NCBI RefSeq assembly: GCF_000375545.1
Contig: NZ_AQXF01000001.1
Coordinates: forward strand, 901,617-965,616
DNA from: Kordiimonas gwangyangensis DSM 19435 = JCM 12864
GTDB lineage: Bacteria > Pseudomonadota > Alphaproteobacteria > Sphingomonadales > Kordiimonadaceae
Length of the DNA stretch: 64,000 nucleotides
Direction: 5' to 3'
Part shown: in pieces, positions 16,371-25,077 of the stretch
Layout of the letters: every line of letters begins with the position of its first letter
Position numbering within the stretch: position 1 is the stretch's first letter
Made by a program: the position numbers and the translations under genes
Notes under the pieces: model-generated
What the model saw: the letters and a program-made list of their open reading frames with translations, nothing else
Database searches by the model: none
Told to the model about the DNA's origin: nothing

Positions 16371-17744
16371 GTGTCAATATTTAGCGCAGCAATCCAGCTA
16401 TTCTGGGGTGGGGGGCGAGCTTTAGTCCCCTTAAGGAAGTGGCTGAGCTGGTCTTCGCAACAAGAGCAGCAGTTGGGATCATTGGGCCTTTTTTTTAGCG
16501 TGCTTGACCGATATCCATACAAATTGACTATGTTAGTTCATATAGCAGGGGCAGCGGCATCCGTTATATATTTTGCCAAAGAGTTTAGCCTTGTTGAAAA
16601 AAGTATTTTGGGAATTCCGGCATCTATACATGACCACTTCCAGAGCATTTTTTTGGCGTGGCTAATTTTTGCACTCTTGGATTTCTTGGCGTTCATACCA
16701 GCGCTGCTACGACTGGTTTTTGGCAGTTTTGCCGTGACCCGAAATACTTATGGGTGGGCGAATGCGTCATGGCATGCGGAGTATAAAGAACATGCCACCG
16801 CAGTCATCCCGAACGACACCGATCACATAGAAGGCGTAGCGGGCAATATTATAGATGTATTAGTCACTAGTTCTAGCAACCCCAACCGCGCAATTCGTCC
16901 TGAAGGGCTGACCGATGAGGTCGCCGCAAATATTCTATTCGTCGGACACATTGTTGAAGCGAGGTTTCAGCACGAGCACCAATGGCTTAAGGAAACGGAA
17001 TGGACTGCATTCTATCAAGAGCTTGGTGCCTTGGCACTAATTGATAGCGATTTGTTCACTTCCAAGGGCATTGCTAGCCCAATCTGGCAAGATAAAAGCT
17101 ACGCCTTCACCCTTGCAGAAGCGATAGGAGGCACCGAAACGCGCGGTATATCGGGTTTGTTGAGGAGAGAGGCGATTGCAACATCTATAAATGAGTCCGT
17201 TGACGAACTCAGGCGAAACTATAGTGGTTCGGCGCTGAAACTAGCGACGGGATTCTGGTACAGTAATGGTAGTCCTAAGAAACTGGAAAGCAACTTGAAA
17301 AAGTTTCGTTGGTTCGCGGCAAAGGGCATGCGACGTCAGTTTTTAAAACTTACCATTATTTGGAATCTACATCCTCACATGAAACGCCCAAAAGTATTTG
17401 CTATTCCTTTCAATGCAGGAATGGCGCGGTATCTATTGGACAGAAGTGTCATGCGCACAACCGCGAAATTTTTTAAGTATGAAGAGGAACAATTTCAGAT
17501 TTGCTTCGACCTTTCAATGAAATCGCTGCTTGAGACAAGCCTTTCAATGCTGACGAGAAGTAATACCCCAAATGTAAAGAACTGGCGGCTTGCACGAGAA
17601 GCGGAAGCGGAGAAGCTTAAAGCAGATCCCAATTGGTACATCACCTATCGTATAGACCAATATATCTATCATCTTGGAAAAACCCCAGACGCAAATGGTT
17701 GGCAAATAGATCACGACAACAAGCAGATTAAGCTGTCTATCTAG
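16371..17744 (+). CDS. Membrane protein of unknown function, first gene of the TGT-like cassette
   Basis: A 457-residue protein I do not recognise. Two hydrophobic segments (about residues 51-69 and 91-117) anchor it near the N-terminus; the remaining 340 residues are soluble, rich in aromatic and charged residues, without an obvious catalytic motif. The GTG start has GAGGG 6 bases upstream. It lies 11 bases before the ArcS-like gene on the same strand and shares its AT-rich codon use, so they form one transcription unit. Membrane anchoring next to nucleic-acid-modifying enzymes suggests either an abortive effector or a phage-DNA sensor; both are guesses. Confidence 0.7.
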   Translation: MSIFSAAIQLFWGGGRALVPLRKWLSWSSQQEQQLGSLGLFFSVLDRYPYKLTMLVHIAGAAASVIYFAKEFSLVEKSILGIPASIHDHFQSIFLAWLIFALLDFLAFIPALLRLVFGSFAVTRNTYGWANASWHAEYKEHATAVIPNDTDHIEGVAGNIIDVLVTSSSNPNRAIRPEGLTDEVAANILFVGHIVEARFQHEHQWLKETEWTAFYQELGALALIDSDLFTSKGIASPIWQDKSYAFTLAEAIGGTETRGISGLLRREAIATSINESVDELRRNYSGSALKLATGFWYSNGSPKKLESNLKKFRWFAAKGMRRQFLKLTIIWNLHPHMKRPKVFAIPFNAGMARYLLDRSVMRTTAKFFKYEEEQFQICFDLSMKSLLETSLSMLTRSNTPNVKNWRLAREAEAEKLKADPNWYITYRIDQYIYHLGKTPDANGWQIDHDNKQIKLSI

Positions 17745-17755
17745 GGGGGGGCCAA

Positions 17756-18634
17756 TTGAGCGCGTTCAATCGGGTTGACTATCGGGAGCTACGAAGAGAT
17801 TGGTACGCAAACGGCGACCTCATGTCTCGCTTTATTCGGCGCGCGGTTCAGGGCATGAAAGAAAACACAGATAATTTTCAGTTCATTAATTTTCCGAAGA
17901 CTTGGGTGGCGCTATTTGAATATTTTGGCCTAGATTGGAAAAACTCTACTGATGTCAACACATATGTTCCATTCATCTCAGGGCTTACAGAAGAAACACT
18001 CATTTATGAAATAGAGGCCGCGAAAAGAAATGGGCAATTAAGGTTGTTGCTTGAGGCCGTCGCGTCTGTTGATGTGACAATTTCAGAGACACTTCAACGT
18101 ATAGACGAAGCATCATTAGGCCCAATAAATCCAATTTCGGAAGTTAGAACTTCATATGACGAGCCAATAATTCTTTCCAATTGGCATTCTTATCTACGCC
18201 CTGACATCCGACGATTTGAGGCGGAGGTGCCAACACTTGAGCAGCAAAACAAAAAGATTCTGCTTTTGCCGTGCGGGAAAAAACGCCCTTATCATCAATC
18301 GCCGACCTACAAGAATCTTACGGGTCGGCTATTTGAGGCAGGGTACGACCTAGAAGATTATGATCAAGTAGTGGTCACTTCTCTCGGCTTTATTCCTAAG
18401 GAGACCTGGGAGCATTCTATTGTTATGAGGTATGATACGGGGGTCCGTGACCTATATAGAATGCTGGTTATGGGCCGTCGGCTGTTGAAAAATTGCTTTT
18501 ATGAAGAGGCCCTAGATTGCTTGAGCTTTCGCCCATACAGAGACCTAGTTAGCATTCTTGGCATGGAGGGTCATTTTAAAAAAATTCAGCGTCCGAACGG
18601 GCTACGGGTAAGAACTATCCCAGTCTATCGATAA
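17756..18634 (+). CDS. Archaeosine synthase-like (ArcS/DUF5591-like) protein
   Basis: Residues 166-245 resemble the catalytic domain of archaeal ArcS, which adds lysine (amidino donor chemistry) to preQ0-modified tRNA. The ArcS motif PC-x3-KPY-x2-S-x2-H appears with exact spacing as P172-C173-GKK-R177-P178-Y179-HQ-S182-PT-Y185, but the Lys is Arg and the final His is Tyr. A following block (VVVTSLGFIPKE...MRYDTGVRDLYR) matches the downstream ArcS region in style. The N-terminal 160 residues are unknown and helical. TTG start at 17756 is preceded by a G-rich Shine-Dalgarno. Followed by a TGT-like gene, it is probably a base-tailoring enzyme. Family call by motif only. Confidence 0.65.
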   Translation: MSAFNRVDYRELRRDWYANGDLMSRFIRRAVQGMKENTDNFQFINFPKTWVALFEYFGLDWKNSTDVNTYVPFISGLTEETLIYEIEAAKRNGQLRLLLEAVASVDVTISETLQRIDEASLGPINPISEVRTSYDEPIILSNWHSYLRPDIRRFEAEVPTLEQQNKKILLLPCGKKRPYHQSPTYKNLTGRLFEAGYDLEDYDQVVVTSLGFIPKETWEHSIVMRYDTGVRDLYRMLVMGRRLLKNCFYEEALDCLSFRPYRDLVSILGMEGHFKKIQRPNGLRVRTIPVYR

Positions 18635-18682
18635 GGTCATCACCTCCAACAGCTTGTTTACGCACGGGAATGACACCCTCCT

Positions 18683-19756
18683 ATGTTTGAATTTTTGCAT
18701 GCGCCCACCAAGCACTCAAAGGAAAAAAAACTTCAGTTGTGGCTTGGTCAAAGCGTGCGCGCCCGCGTTGTAAGCGCAGAGTTTGATGAACTCAAAGGTC
18801 AGCCTTTGATGCTGAGCCTAGGGGAGGCGGTACATAGGCCACAATACCTCCAAAAGATATTCTCTAAGCCACTAAAGCCGCAGTTTGGAGTGGATGGTCC
18901 ATTGATGCTGGATTCAGGGGGCTTCACCATGATGACAAACCCCGACGGCGCTTTACCAATTCAAACTATAGCGGATGTGTACCGAGGTACTGATGCAGAT
19001 CTATTTATTTCCTTAGATTTTCCACCTGGATTTGACGAGACGGAGCAGGAGCGATCAGACAAATATAGACGAACTCAAGAGAATTTGGAGTTTCTTCTCA
19101 AGGAGCTTGGAACGGAGAAACTAATTCCGGTAGTGCATGGGCGAACGATTGATGAAGTATCAGCAAATATTGATGTGATAAAGGCTAGATCTAGTTCTTG
19201 GGCTTGGGTTGGTGTGGGTGGAATAGTGCCCCTGCTCCGGCAAAAAAATGATAGCCGGCTATCTGATGGAAGACATGCCCGAGAACACGTGTCCTCAATA
19301 GTCAGACAGACTAAAGAGGCGTTTCCTGAACACAACGTTCATGCTTTTGGTGTAGGCGCACCGTCAACAATTATATCTTTAATGGCGCTTGGTGTGAATT
19401 CCGTGGACTCTATCGGATGGCGCTCAGCTGCTAATTTTGGCACAATTTATTTGCCCGGCCGCCCCGCACGCTTTCCTACAAAGTCTGGTATAAAGACACG
19501 ACACACTCGTCCTGCGCTAACCGAAGCAGAGATTGAGCTCTTGGAGAATTGCTTGTGCCCGATCTGTAAACATTGCTCATCGGTCGAGGAGCGCCTTGCG
19601 AAACTCAACTCTTCCTACGTGCCCCGCGCGGCTCACAACGCGTGGGTGGTTCTAAACGAGGTCAGATCATTGGAAAGTGCAATAGCAAGCGGCGAGCACC
19701 ATCACTTCCTCAGCTCACGGTTGCCAAGTCATTGGTGCAGTTTACTCAACCTTTGA
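18683..19756 (+). CDS. TGT-like transglycosylase (DpdA/tgt superfamily)
   Basis: A 357-residue member of the queuine/archaeosine tRNA-ribosyltransferase superfamily, whose enzymes swap guanine for a 7-deazaguanine. Visible features: LDSGGF with D77, VHG at 151-153, VGVGG at 176-180, the probable nucleophile D242 in SVDSIGWRS, and the zinc site Cys290/Cys292/Cys295 plus His318 (AAHNAW). The barrel is thus apparently active. It diverges from housekeeping tgt in the RNA-recognition parts and sits with an ArcS-like gene in an accessory island, which resembles DpdA proteins that modify DNA. Whether the substrate is tRNA or DNA cannot be decided here. No preQ0-synthesis genes are nearby, so the precursor would come from the host pathway. 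Confidence 0.82.
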   Translation: MFEFLHAPTKHSKEKKLQLWLGQSVRARVVSAEFDELKGQPLMLSLGEAVHRPQYLQKIFSKPLKPQFGVDGPLMLDSGGFTMMTNPDGALPIQTIADVYRGTDADLFISLDFPPGFDETEQERSDKYRRTQENLEFLLKELGTEKLIPVVHGRTIDEVSANIDVIKARSSSWAWVGVGGIVPLLRQKNDSRLSDGRHAREHVSSIVRQTKEAFPEHNVHAFGVGAPSTIISLMALGVNSVDSIGWRSAANFGTIYLPGRPARFPTKSGIKTRHTRPALTEAEIELLENCLCPICKHCSSVEERLAKLNSSYVPRAAHNAWVVLNEVRSLESAIASGEHHHFLSSRLPSHWCSLLNL

Positions 19757-20035
19757 TTACTCCAACCATCAGATCGTTCGCGGTGGGTCGTTTCCGGATA
19801 AGAGAACCAGCTACTGGTCTATGTATCACCGCCTTTTTTTACAATAACATCGTACTCGCTCTGTCAAGGTAACCGCTTCGCGGCGGTCTTTGACCGACCT
19901 TGACTGCCGCTGCGTTCGCTGTTCTTCTGAAATTGGTCGGGACGGAAGGATGGTCTTTATTAGAGTCGAACAAAAGGATGCACAATTGAGCACCAGTCAC
20001 GGATAAAATGGACGACTTATGTCCTAGAACGTAAA
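19757..20035. other. Right end of the accessory island
   Basis: Noncoding. It contains small inverted repeats: ACCGC-N6-GCGGT (19872-19887), and next to it GGTC-TTT-GACC. No integrase or clear attachment repeat is seen. The frame that enters comM is open from 19964, but residues before PEFNRNALEAL have no ComM similarity, which puts the junction near 20036. Confidence 0.5.
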
Positions 20036-20671
20036 ATCCCGGAGTTCAATAGAAACGCGCTTGAAGCGCTCCGCCAGCCCCTTGAAAGCGGTGAGGCGGC
20101 TGTCGCGCGGGTGCAGGCCCATGTGGTCTATCCCGCCCGCTTCCAGATGATTGCGGCGATGAACCCGTGCCGGTGTGGTTATCTGGATGATCCGGCACTG
20201 GCGTGCGGTCGTGCGCCTAAATGCGCGGTGGATTATCAGTCCAAAATATCCGGCCCGCTCTATGACCGCATGGATTTGCATGTGGATGTGCCAGCGGTCT
20301 CGGCCCGCGACCTGAGCTTGCCTGCGCCGACGGAAAAGTCGGCCGATGTGGCCGCGCGGGTGTTGGCCGCGCGCGAAATTCAGGCTGAGCGGTACACGCG
20401 TCTGGGTGCGCCCGCCGCCGTGCGGGTCAATGCGCGCGCCGACGGCAAAATCCTTGAAGCTGCCGTGGCGCTTGATGCCAGTGGCCGCACGCTGATGGAA
20501 CGTGCGACCGACCGCATGCGCCTCTCCGCCCGCGGCTATCACCGGGTTTTGCGCGTTGCCCGAACGCTCGCAGACCTTGAAGGTGCAGCAGATGTCGCCG
20601 GCAACCACATCGCGGAAGCCCTCACCTACCGTCGCATGAGTCCGCACATCGCCATGACGGCAGCGGGATAG
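20036..20671 (+). pseudogene. comM: comM (YifB-type Mg-chelatase/AAA+ helicase), 5' truncated by island
   Basis: Only the last ~212 residues remain of a protein normally about 500 long. The preserved part starts inside the Walker B region (LPEFNRNALEALRQPLESGEA), and continues with AAMNPCRCGYLDDP, the CxxC/Cys-rich patch, DYQSKISGPLYDRMDLHVDVP and the C-terminal helical domain. The Lon-like N-terminal domain and Walker A are missing; the upstream sequence is unrelated. ComM unwinds recombination intermediates during natural transformation and is a known insertion hotspot for genomic islands. The 5' part is presumably at the other end of the island, left of this window. Unlikely to be functional. 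Confidence 0.85.
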
Positions 20672-20675
20672 CACA

Positions 20676-21713
20676 TCAACCTTGTGTTGGTTCACTGCTT
20701 TGCAGCTGTGTCTCACGGAATGCTGAGGGTGTCAGGCCTGTGAAGGCCTTGAAGGCGTCATTGAAGGTGGATTTGGTCCCAAAGCCCGCCTCCATCGCAA
20801 TGTCATAGACGGATTGGTCCGCCCGGGCATGGTCCGCAAGCAGGTGTTTGGCCTCTTCAAGGCGATATTCGCGCATATAGGCGCGGAAGCTTTTCCCCGC
20901 GCACCGGTTGACGGCATTGGAGAGCTCCCGCGGGGTGACGGCCAGCATGTCTGCCACGGTGTCCAGCTTCAGTGTGGGGTCAAGGAAAGGGCGATCGGTC
21001 AGAAACAATGCATCAAGACGGTCGAACACATCTCGGTCGAATGCGCTTGCCGGCGCTGTTGCTTTGTCGCTGGCTGGTCGTTGGTCGAGATAGACTTCCG
21101 GGCGGATGAGCGCCCACCACATCAGGCATAGCGTCACAACGTTCGAAGTGATGACCTTGATGATATCAACCGCGCTGTCGGGCGGCAGCGGCATGCCTAA
21201 CACCATCTGAATATAGCCTAGAATATTCAGCACAGACCCGGATGCGGTTGCCATAACGACGGCCGAGAGCCAAAGCAGGCGACCTTCACCCGCGAGGCTA
21301 TGGCGGTTTTGCACAAGTGCTGCGGCAGCGGCAATCATATAGATGAGCCGCAGCGCGGAACAGAGGGCGGCGATGGCGGGCACCTGCTGGGTCGAAGCCC
21401 ATACAAGCGTTGGCACAAGCACCAGCGCAGGCAACAGATGCAGCGGTGAAAACAATCCGGTCGCACCGGATATCTGGGTGCGCACCAGCCACCAGACGAT
21501 AGGCCCGTGAAGGCACATAAGCACCAGTGAGGCGGCAACAGGCCCTGCGGAATTGCCGGTTATGTAAAAGATGAGGAAGGGTAAGCTGATGACCGCAACA
21601 AGCGCAAAGGTGATACGCACTGCCACGGGCGCCCGGAATTTGACAGCGAATGCGGTCAGGAAAATACCGAGCAGCACATTGACACATGCCAGCACCAGAT
21701 AGATCAGTGTCAC
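20676..21713 (-). CDS. Membrane-bound AraC-family transcriptional regulator
   Basis: About 220 N-terminal residues form roughly seven hydrophobic segments, followed by an AraC-type DNA-binding domain (from about residue 245) with two helix-turn-helix units; the signature DIAMEAGFGTKSTFNDAFKAFTGLTPSAFR is at the C-terminus. Such proteins sense membrane or small-molecule signals and bind DNA at the membrane. I prefer GTG 21713, which has GGAGG just upstream, to the frame's first ATG at 21776. It is divergent to the subtilisin autotransporter gene with 160 bases between, so it may regulate it. Confidence 0.85.
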   Translation of the reverse strand: MTLIYLVLACVNVLLGIFLTAFAVKFRAPVAVRITFALVAVISLPFLIFYITGNSAGPVAASLVLMCLHGPIVWWLVRTQISGATGLFSPLHLLPALVLVPTLVWASTQQVPAIAALCSALRLIYMIAAAAALVQNRHSLAGEGRLLWLSAVVMATASGSVLNILGYIQMVLGMPLPPDSAVDIIKVITSNVVTLCLMWWALIRPEVYLDQRPASDKATAPASAFDRDVFDRLDALFLTDRPFLDPTLKLDTVADMLAVTPRELSNAVNRCAGKSFRAYMREYRLEEAKHLLADHARADQSVYDIAMEAGFGTKSTFNDAFKAFTGLTPSAFRETQLQSSEPTQG

Positions 21714-21877
21714 CTCTTTCCTCCCACCCGCGCCTGATAAGACTTCATACCAGCGGAACAGACCCCCCGCGTCCATAACTTAGGTTTAAAACCATAACCG
21801 ATTTCATGTTTTCGGACGACCCGAACAGGCGCGGACATGTCTGATCGCGCCAACACACAGCGTTGGAGGGAGCGTTT

Positions 21878-24298
21878 ATGGGGTATCGGCATGTGGTTTC
21901 GGTTTTTCTGGTATTGGTTCTGGTATCTGCCTGCGGGGGAGGCAATGGGCAAGTGACTCCACCCGTAGTCGCACCGCCCCCTTCACCAGAACCAGAGCCG
22001 CCAGCCCCTGATTACAACACGGAGGAATTCCGGGGTAATCCGGGGCTGGCGGAAATCGGGGCCCTCAGTGCCTATGAAGCGGGATATTTCGGGACCGGCG
22101 TCACCATTGCACTGCTTGATAGCGGCATTGACGACCAGCACCCTGATCTTGATGCCAATATCCACCCTGAAAGCCGTGATTTTGGCGGCAACGGTGGCGC
22201 ACTGTTTGACGACACCATGTATGACATCAGCGAAAACCCGAACATCATCACCTCGGTGATCCACGGCACCGCTGTGGCTGGCATTATGGTGGCTGAACGT
22301 AACGGTGCCGGCATGCACGGTGTGGCGCCCGAGGCACAGGTTCTTGCGCTCCGCATGGACCTGCCGGAGCTGGCGTCATGGGGCGGCAAGGACCTCAACC
22401 AGGCGGCGGTGGGGGACGCCATTGACCACGCCATTGCCAATGACGCCAAAGTGCTGATGGTAGAATGGGCATTCTGGGACGAAAGCGCCAATCAGTATGC
22501 CGGGGCCGAGCATCAGATCGATGAAGCCTATTATATCGCGCAAGAATACCGCGAGCCTATCCGCGCGGCCTTCCAGCGCGCCATCGACGCGGGCATGCTG
22601 ATTGTCATCCCCGCAGGTAATGAGTATGGCAGCGCGCCAACCGCCTTCATTTCCCAGCTTGGCCTTGAAGAAAAGAACCGGGGCTCGGTCATCATTGTGG
22701 GCTCGGTGGACCGTGAACAACAGATTTATGACCGCTCCAATCGCGCAGGTTATGCACAGGATTATTATGTCGTGGCACCCAGCCGGGTTACGACGACGGC
22801 CCCAACACGTGGTATTGGTGAGGGGCGGCCACAATGGGCCGGTACATCAAACGGCACCTCCTTCGCAGGGCCGCACGTCGCCGCGGCGGCCGCGCTTCTG
22901 ATGCAGGCTTTCCCGAACCTCACAGCTGCAGAAGTCGCCGAGATTTTGTTTGAAACTGCGCGCGATCTTGGCGCTGTCGGCACGGATGAAATATACGGCC
23001 TTGGCATGATCGACCTCGCCGCAGCCTTTGAGCCCAGCGGCGAGCTTGCGGCCATGACGCGCGCCGGTTCGCCCGTGACAATGGCCAACACCATGATTGA
23101 GGCCAGCACCGCTTTTGGTGACGCATTTGACAAAATGCCAACCCTTTTGCAGGTGGTCGCGCTCGACAGCTACAGAAGGGCTTACCGGCAAAACCTCGCG
23201 GGCGCTGTCACCAGCCGCCGGGTCGGGCCCAATGTATCCGGTCTTCTGGATCAGGTTGCCAGTCATGGCTGGAGCCGTGTTTCGCTTTCGGATGATAGCC
23301 AGTTCTCTTTCTCCTACACAGCGCCCGCGCGCCTGGACCACGCGCTTATGGACGCGCTTCCCTATGCTGCACGCACTGCTCAGCAGGAAATTCGTGATGT
23401 CAGCTTCGCTTTCAGCCAATCGGTGGATGCACGTACCGACATCAAATTCAGCATGGGCCGTGGTGGTGTCAGCGCTTTTCCATTGGCCGGCGGTTCACGC
23501 ACCGCGCGCAGCATTGTCGGTACGGACGTATCTATGGATGCCTTCTCTACTCTCTACCGCTCGTCCCGCGCCTTGGGACTCACCCGGCAAGTGGGCAAGG
23601 GTGTGACCTATAGCGCCAGCATTGCACAGTATGAAACTCAGGGTGAGGGCGGCGAGACCCTCTTCACACCAGCGGGCAGCCCGCGCGCCCGAGCTGCTGC
23701 GGTTGCGCAGGAACTGGGTTGGCGCGGGGCATCATGGCGGCTTGCACTCGGTGGTGGCATGATGGAGGAAGCGGAAGGTTTCCTCGCCTCTCGCTCTGGT
23801 GGGGCACTCAAGCTCAGTAGTGGCAGCAGAAGCTATTATGTTTCTGCGTCTGGTGAAAAACACTGGGTAGGCGGTTGGTCACTGCGGGCGCGGTACACTG
23901 TTGGCAGCACCAGCGCGCGTATGGCAGAGGACAGTTTTGTTGAAGCCGTCACGCCCCTTCGCACCAAGGCATTTGCAGCGCAGCTCATGAAACAGGGTGT
24001 GTTGGCCTATGCGGACCGGCTGGTGCTGTCGGTATCCCAGCCGCTTGCCGTTACCTCCGGCAGTTTCACCGCTTTTTTGCCGCTGTCGCAGGACCGGCGA
24101 ACGGGTGATCTTGTCTACGAACGTGTGATTGGTCAGCTCGCGCCAGACGACCGACAGAAAGACTTTGAACTGATGTATGAATTCGCTGCCCAGGAGAGTG
24201 GGTTCACCCTCAGGGCAAATATGCTCTATCAGCAAAACCCGGGGAACAGGGCCGGTCAGCATCATGCGTTCCTGCTGCAGGCGGCGTTGCCCTTCTGA
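21878..24298 (+). CDS. Subtilisin-like (S8) autotransporter lipoprotein
   Basis: A surface serine protease. The signal peptide ends in lipobox VSAC (Cys19), followed by a Pro-rich linker. The S8 domain (about 50-400) has D81 (LLDSGID), H129 (HGTAVAG), N248 (PAGNEY) and S328 (GTSFAGPH). The C-terminal ~290 residues alternate in the manner of an autotransporter beta-barrel and end in Phe (AALPF). The combination of lipid anchor, S8 domain and barrel is known from NalP, SphB1 and AspA, which process other surface proteins. ATG 21878 has GGAGGG 9 bases upstream; a TTG at 21863 is less likely. Confidence 0.9.
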   Translation: MGYRHVVSVFLVLVLVSACGGGNGQVTPPVVAPPPSPEPEPPAPDYNTEEFRGNPGLAEIGALSAYEAGYFGTGVTIALLDSGIDDQHPDLDANIHPESRDFGGNGGALFDDTMYDISENPNIITSVIHGTAVAGIMVAERNGAGMHGVAPEAQVLALRMDLPELASWGGKDLNQAAVGDAIDHAIANDAKVLMVEWAFWDESANQYAGAEHQIDEAYYIAQEYREPIRAAFQRAIDAGMLIVIPAGNEYGSAPTAFISQLGLEEKNRGSVIIVGSVDREQQIYDRSNRAGYAQDYYVVAPSRVTTTAPTRGIGEGRPQWAGTSNGTSFAGPHVAAAAALLMQAFPNLTAAEVAEILFETARDLGAVGTDEIYGLGMIDLAAAFEPSGELAAMTRAGSPVTMANTMIEASTAFGDAFDKMPTLLQVVALDSYRRAYRQNLAGAVTSRRVGPNVSGLLDQVASHGWSRVSLSDDSQFSFSYTAPARLDHALMDALPYAARTAQQEIRDVSFAFSQSVDARTDIKFSMGRGGVSAFPLAGGSRTARSIVGTDVSMDAFSTLYRSSRALGLTRQVGKGVTYSASIAQYETQGEGGETLFTPAGSPRARAAAVAQELGWRGASWRLALGGGMMEEAEGFLASRSGGALKLSSGSRSYYVSASGEKHWVGGWSLRARYTVGSTSARMAEDSFVEAVTPLRTKAFAAQLMKQGVLAYADRLVLSVSQPLAVTSGSFTAFLPLSQDRRTGDLVYERVIGQLAPDDRQKDFELMYEFAAQESGFTLRANMLYQQNPGNRAGQHHAFLLQAALPF

Positions 24299-24323
24299 GC
24301 GTCTTGCCCGTTTACGCTTGAAA

Positions 24324-24351
24324 GGGACAGTGTGTTGGACAACACTGTCCC
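24324..24351 (+). terminator. Perfect 10 bp hairpin after the autotransporter gene
   Basis: GGGACAGTGT and ACACTGTCCC pair perfectly with an 8-base loop, 26 bases after the autotransporter stop. No T run follows, so it may be a terminator, an mRNA-stability hairpin or an operator. Confidence 0.5.
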
Positions 24352-24385
24352 TATCGCATATTTCAGGCGGAGGGGGACAAACACC

Positions 24386-24715
24386 ATGGATCTGGGCATT
24401 TTTTCAGTCAGCCTGGCGGTCAAGGATATTGGCGCATCGCGCAAGTTTTATGAAACGCTTGGCTTCAAGGCCGAGCATGGTGATGAAGCCCAAAAATGGC
24501 TGATCATGATCAACGGTGACGCCAAGATCGGCCTGTTTGAAGGTATGTTCGAGGACAATATCCTCACCTTCCACCCGCTCGATGCCCGCACAGTTGAGAA
24601 AACCCTGCGGGAAGCCGGTTATAGCATCGACAAGGGTGCTGAAGGTGACGAGGGGCCGTGCCATACGGTGCTCAAGGACCCGGACGGCAATGTTGTCATG
24701 TTCGACCAGTTCTGA
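24386..24715 (+). CDS. VOC/glyoxalase-fold protein
   Basis: A 109-residue vicinal-oxygen-chelate domain: the repeat begins VSLAVKDIGASRKFYETLGF and ends KDPDGNVVMFDQ, the usual start and end of a glyoxalase/bleomycin-resistance fold. Substrate unknown. ATG 24386 with GGAGGGG upstream is chosen; the longer frame from 24332 starts inside the hairpin. Followed after 2 bases by a small membrane protein gene. Confidence 0.85.
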   Translation: MDLGIFSVSLAVKDIGASRKFYETLGFKAEHGDEAQKWLIMINGDAKIGLFEGMFEDNILTFHPLDARTVEKTLREAGYSIDKGAEGDEGPCHTVLKDPDGNVVMFDQF

Positions 24716-24717
24716 CC

Positions 24718-25071
24718 ATGCCAAGAAGTCTGCGTTATATCGTTGGCATCCTTGCCATGGCTGCCGCCCTTATCATTGTGATTTTCATGCCGGCGCCGAT
24801 GGCATGGGCCGCGCGCGCGGCGCTTTTGGGGCCGTTCCTTGCCATGCTGTGGCAGCGGCGGCGCTATAACATGCTGCTGACCAAACAGGTCTTTGCCTCT
24901 GCACTGCTGGCCGGGTTCGCCGGTGTTGCGTATCTGGCATTTGTAAACTGGTCCGCGGGTGGGGCATGGCCCACATCGTTCACGATTACCGCCAGCCTAC
25001 CGGTGGTGATGGCACTGCTGGTCACCTTCAGTTTTCATCACCTGACCATGGGCACAGGCCGCATGGCTTGA
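24718..25071 (+). CDS. Small membrane protein, unknown function
   Basis: A 117-residue protein with about four hydrophobic segments and an Arg-rich loop (WQRRRYN). No family recognised. Starts two bases after the stop of the VOC gene, so the two are co-transcribed. Confidence 0.65.
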   Translation: MPRSLRYIVGILAMAAALIIVIFMPAPMAWAARAALLGPFLAMLWQRRRYNMLLTKQVFASALLAGFAGVAYLAFVNWSAGGAWPTSFTITASLPVVMALLVTFSFHHLTMGTGRMA

Positions 25072-25077
25072 TGCACC

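Noticed and set aside
18683-19756. Reading the TGT-like gene as the housekeeping queuine tgt
   Set aside because: It lies in an accessory island next to an ArcS-like gene and lacks the usual queA/tgt neighbours; its RNA-contacting parts look divergent.
1-20035. Search for integrase, transposase or attachment repeats explaining the island
   Set aside because: None found in this interval; mobility genes, if any, must lie left of the window.
20024-20716. 230-codon open frame antisense to the comM remnant
   Set aside because: The plus strand has clear ComM sequence; the reverse frame has no recognisable protein.
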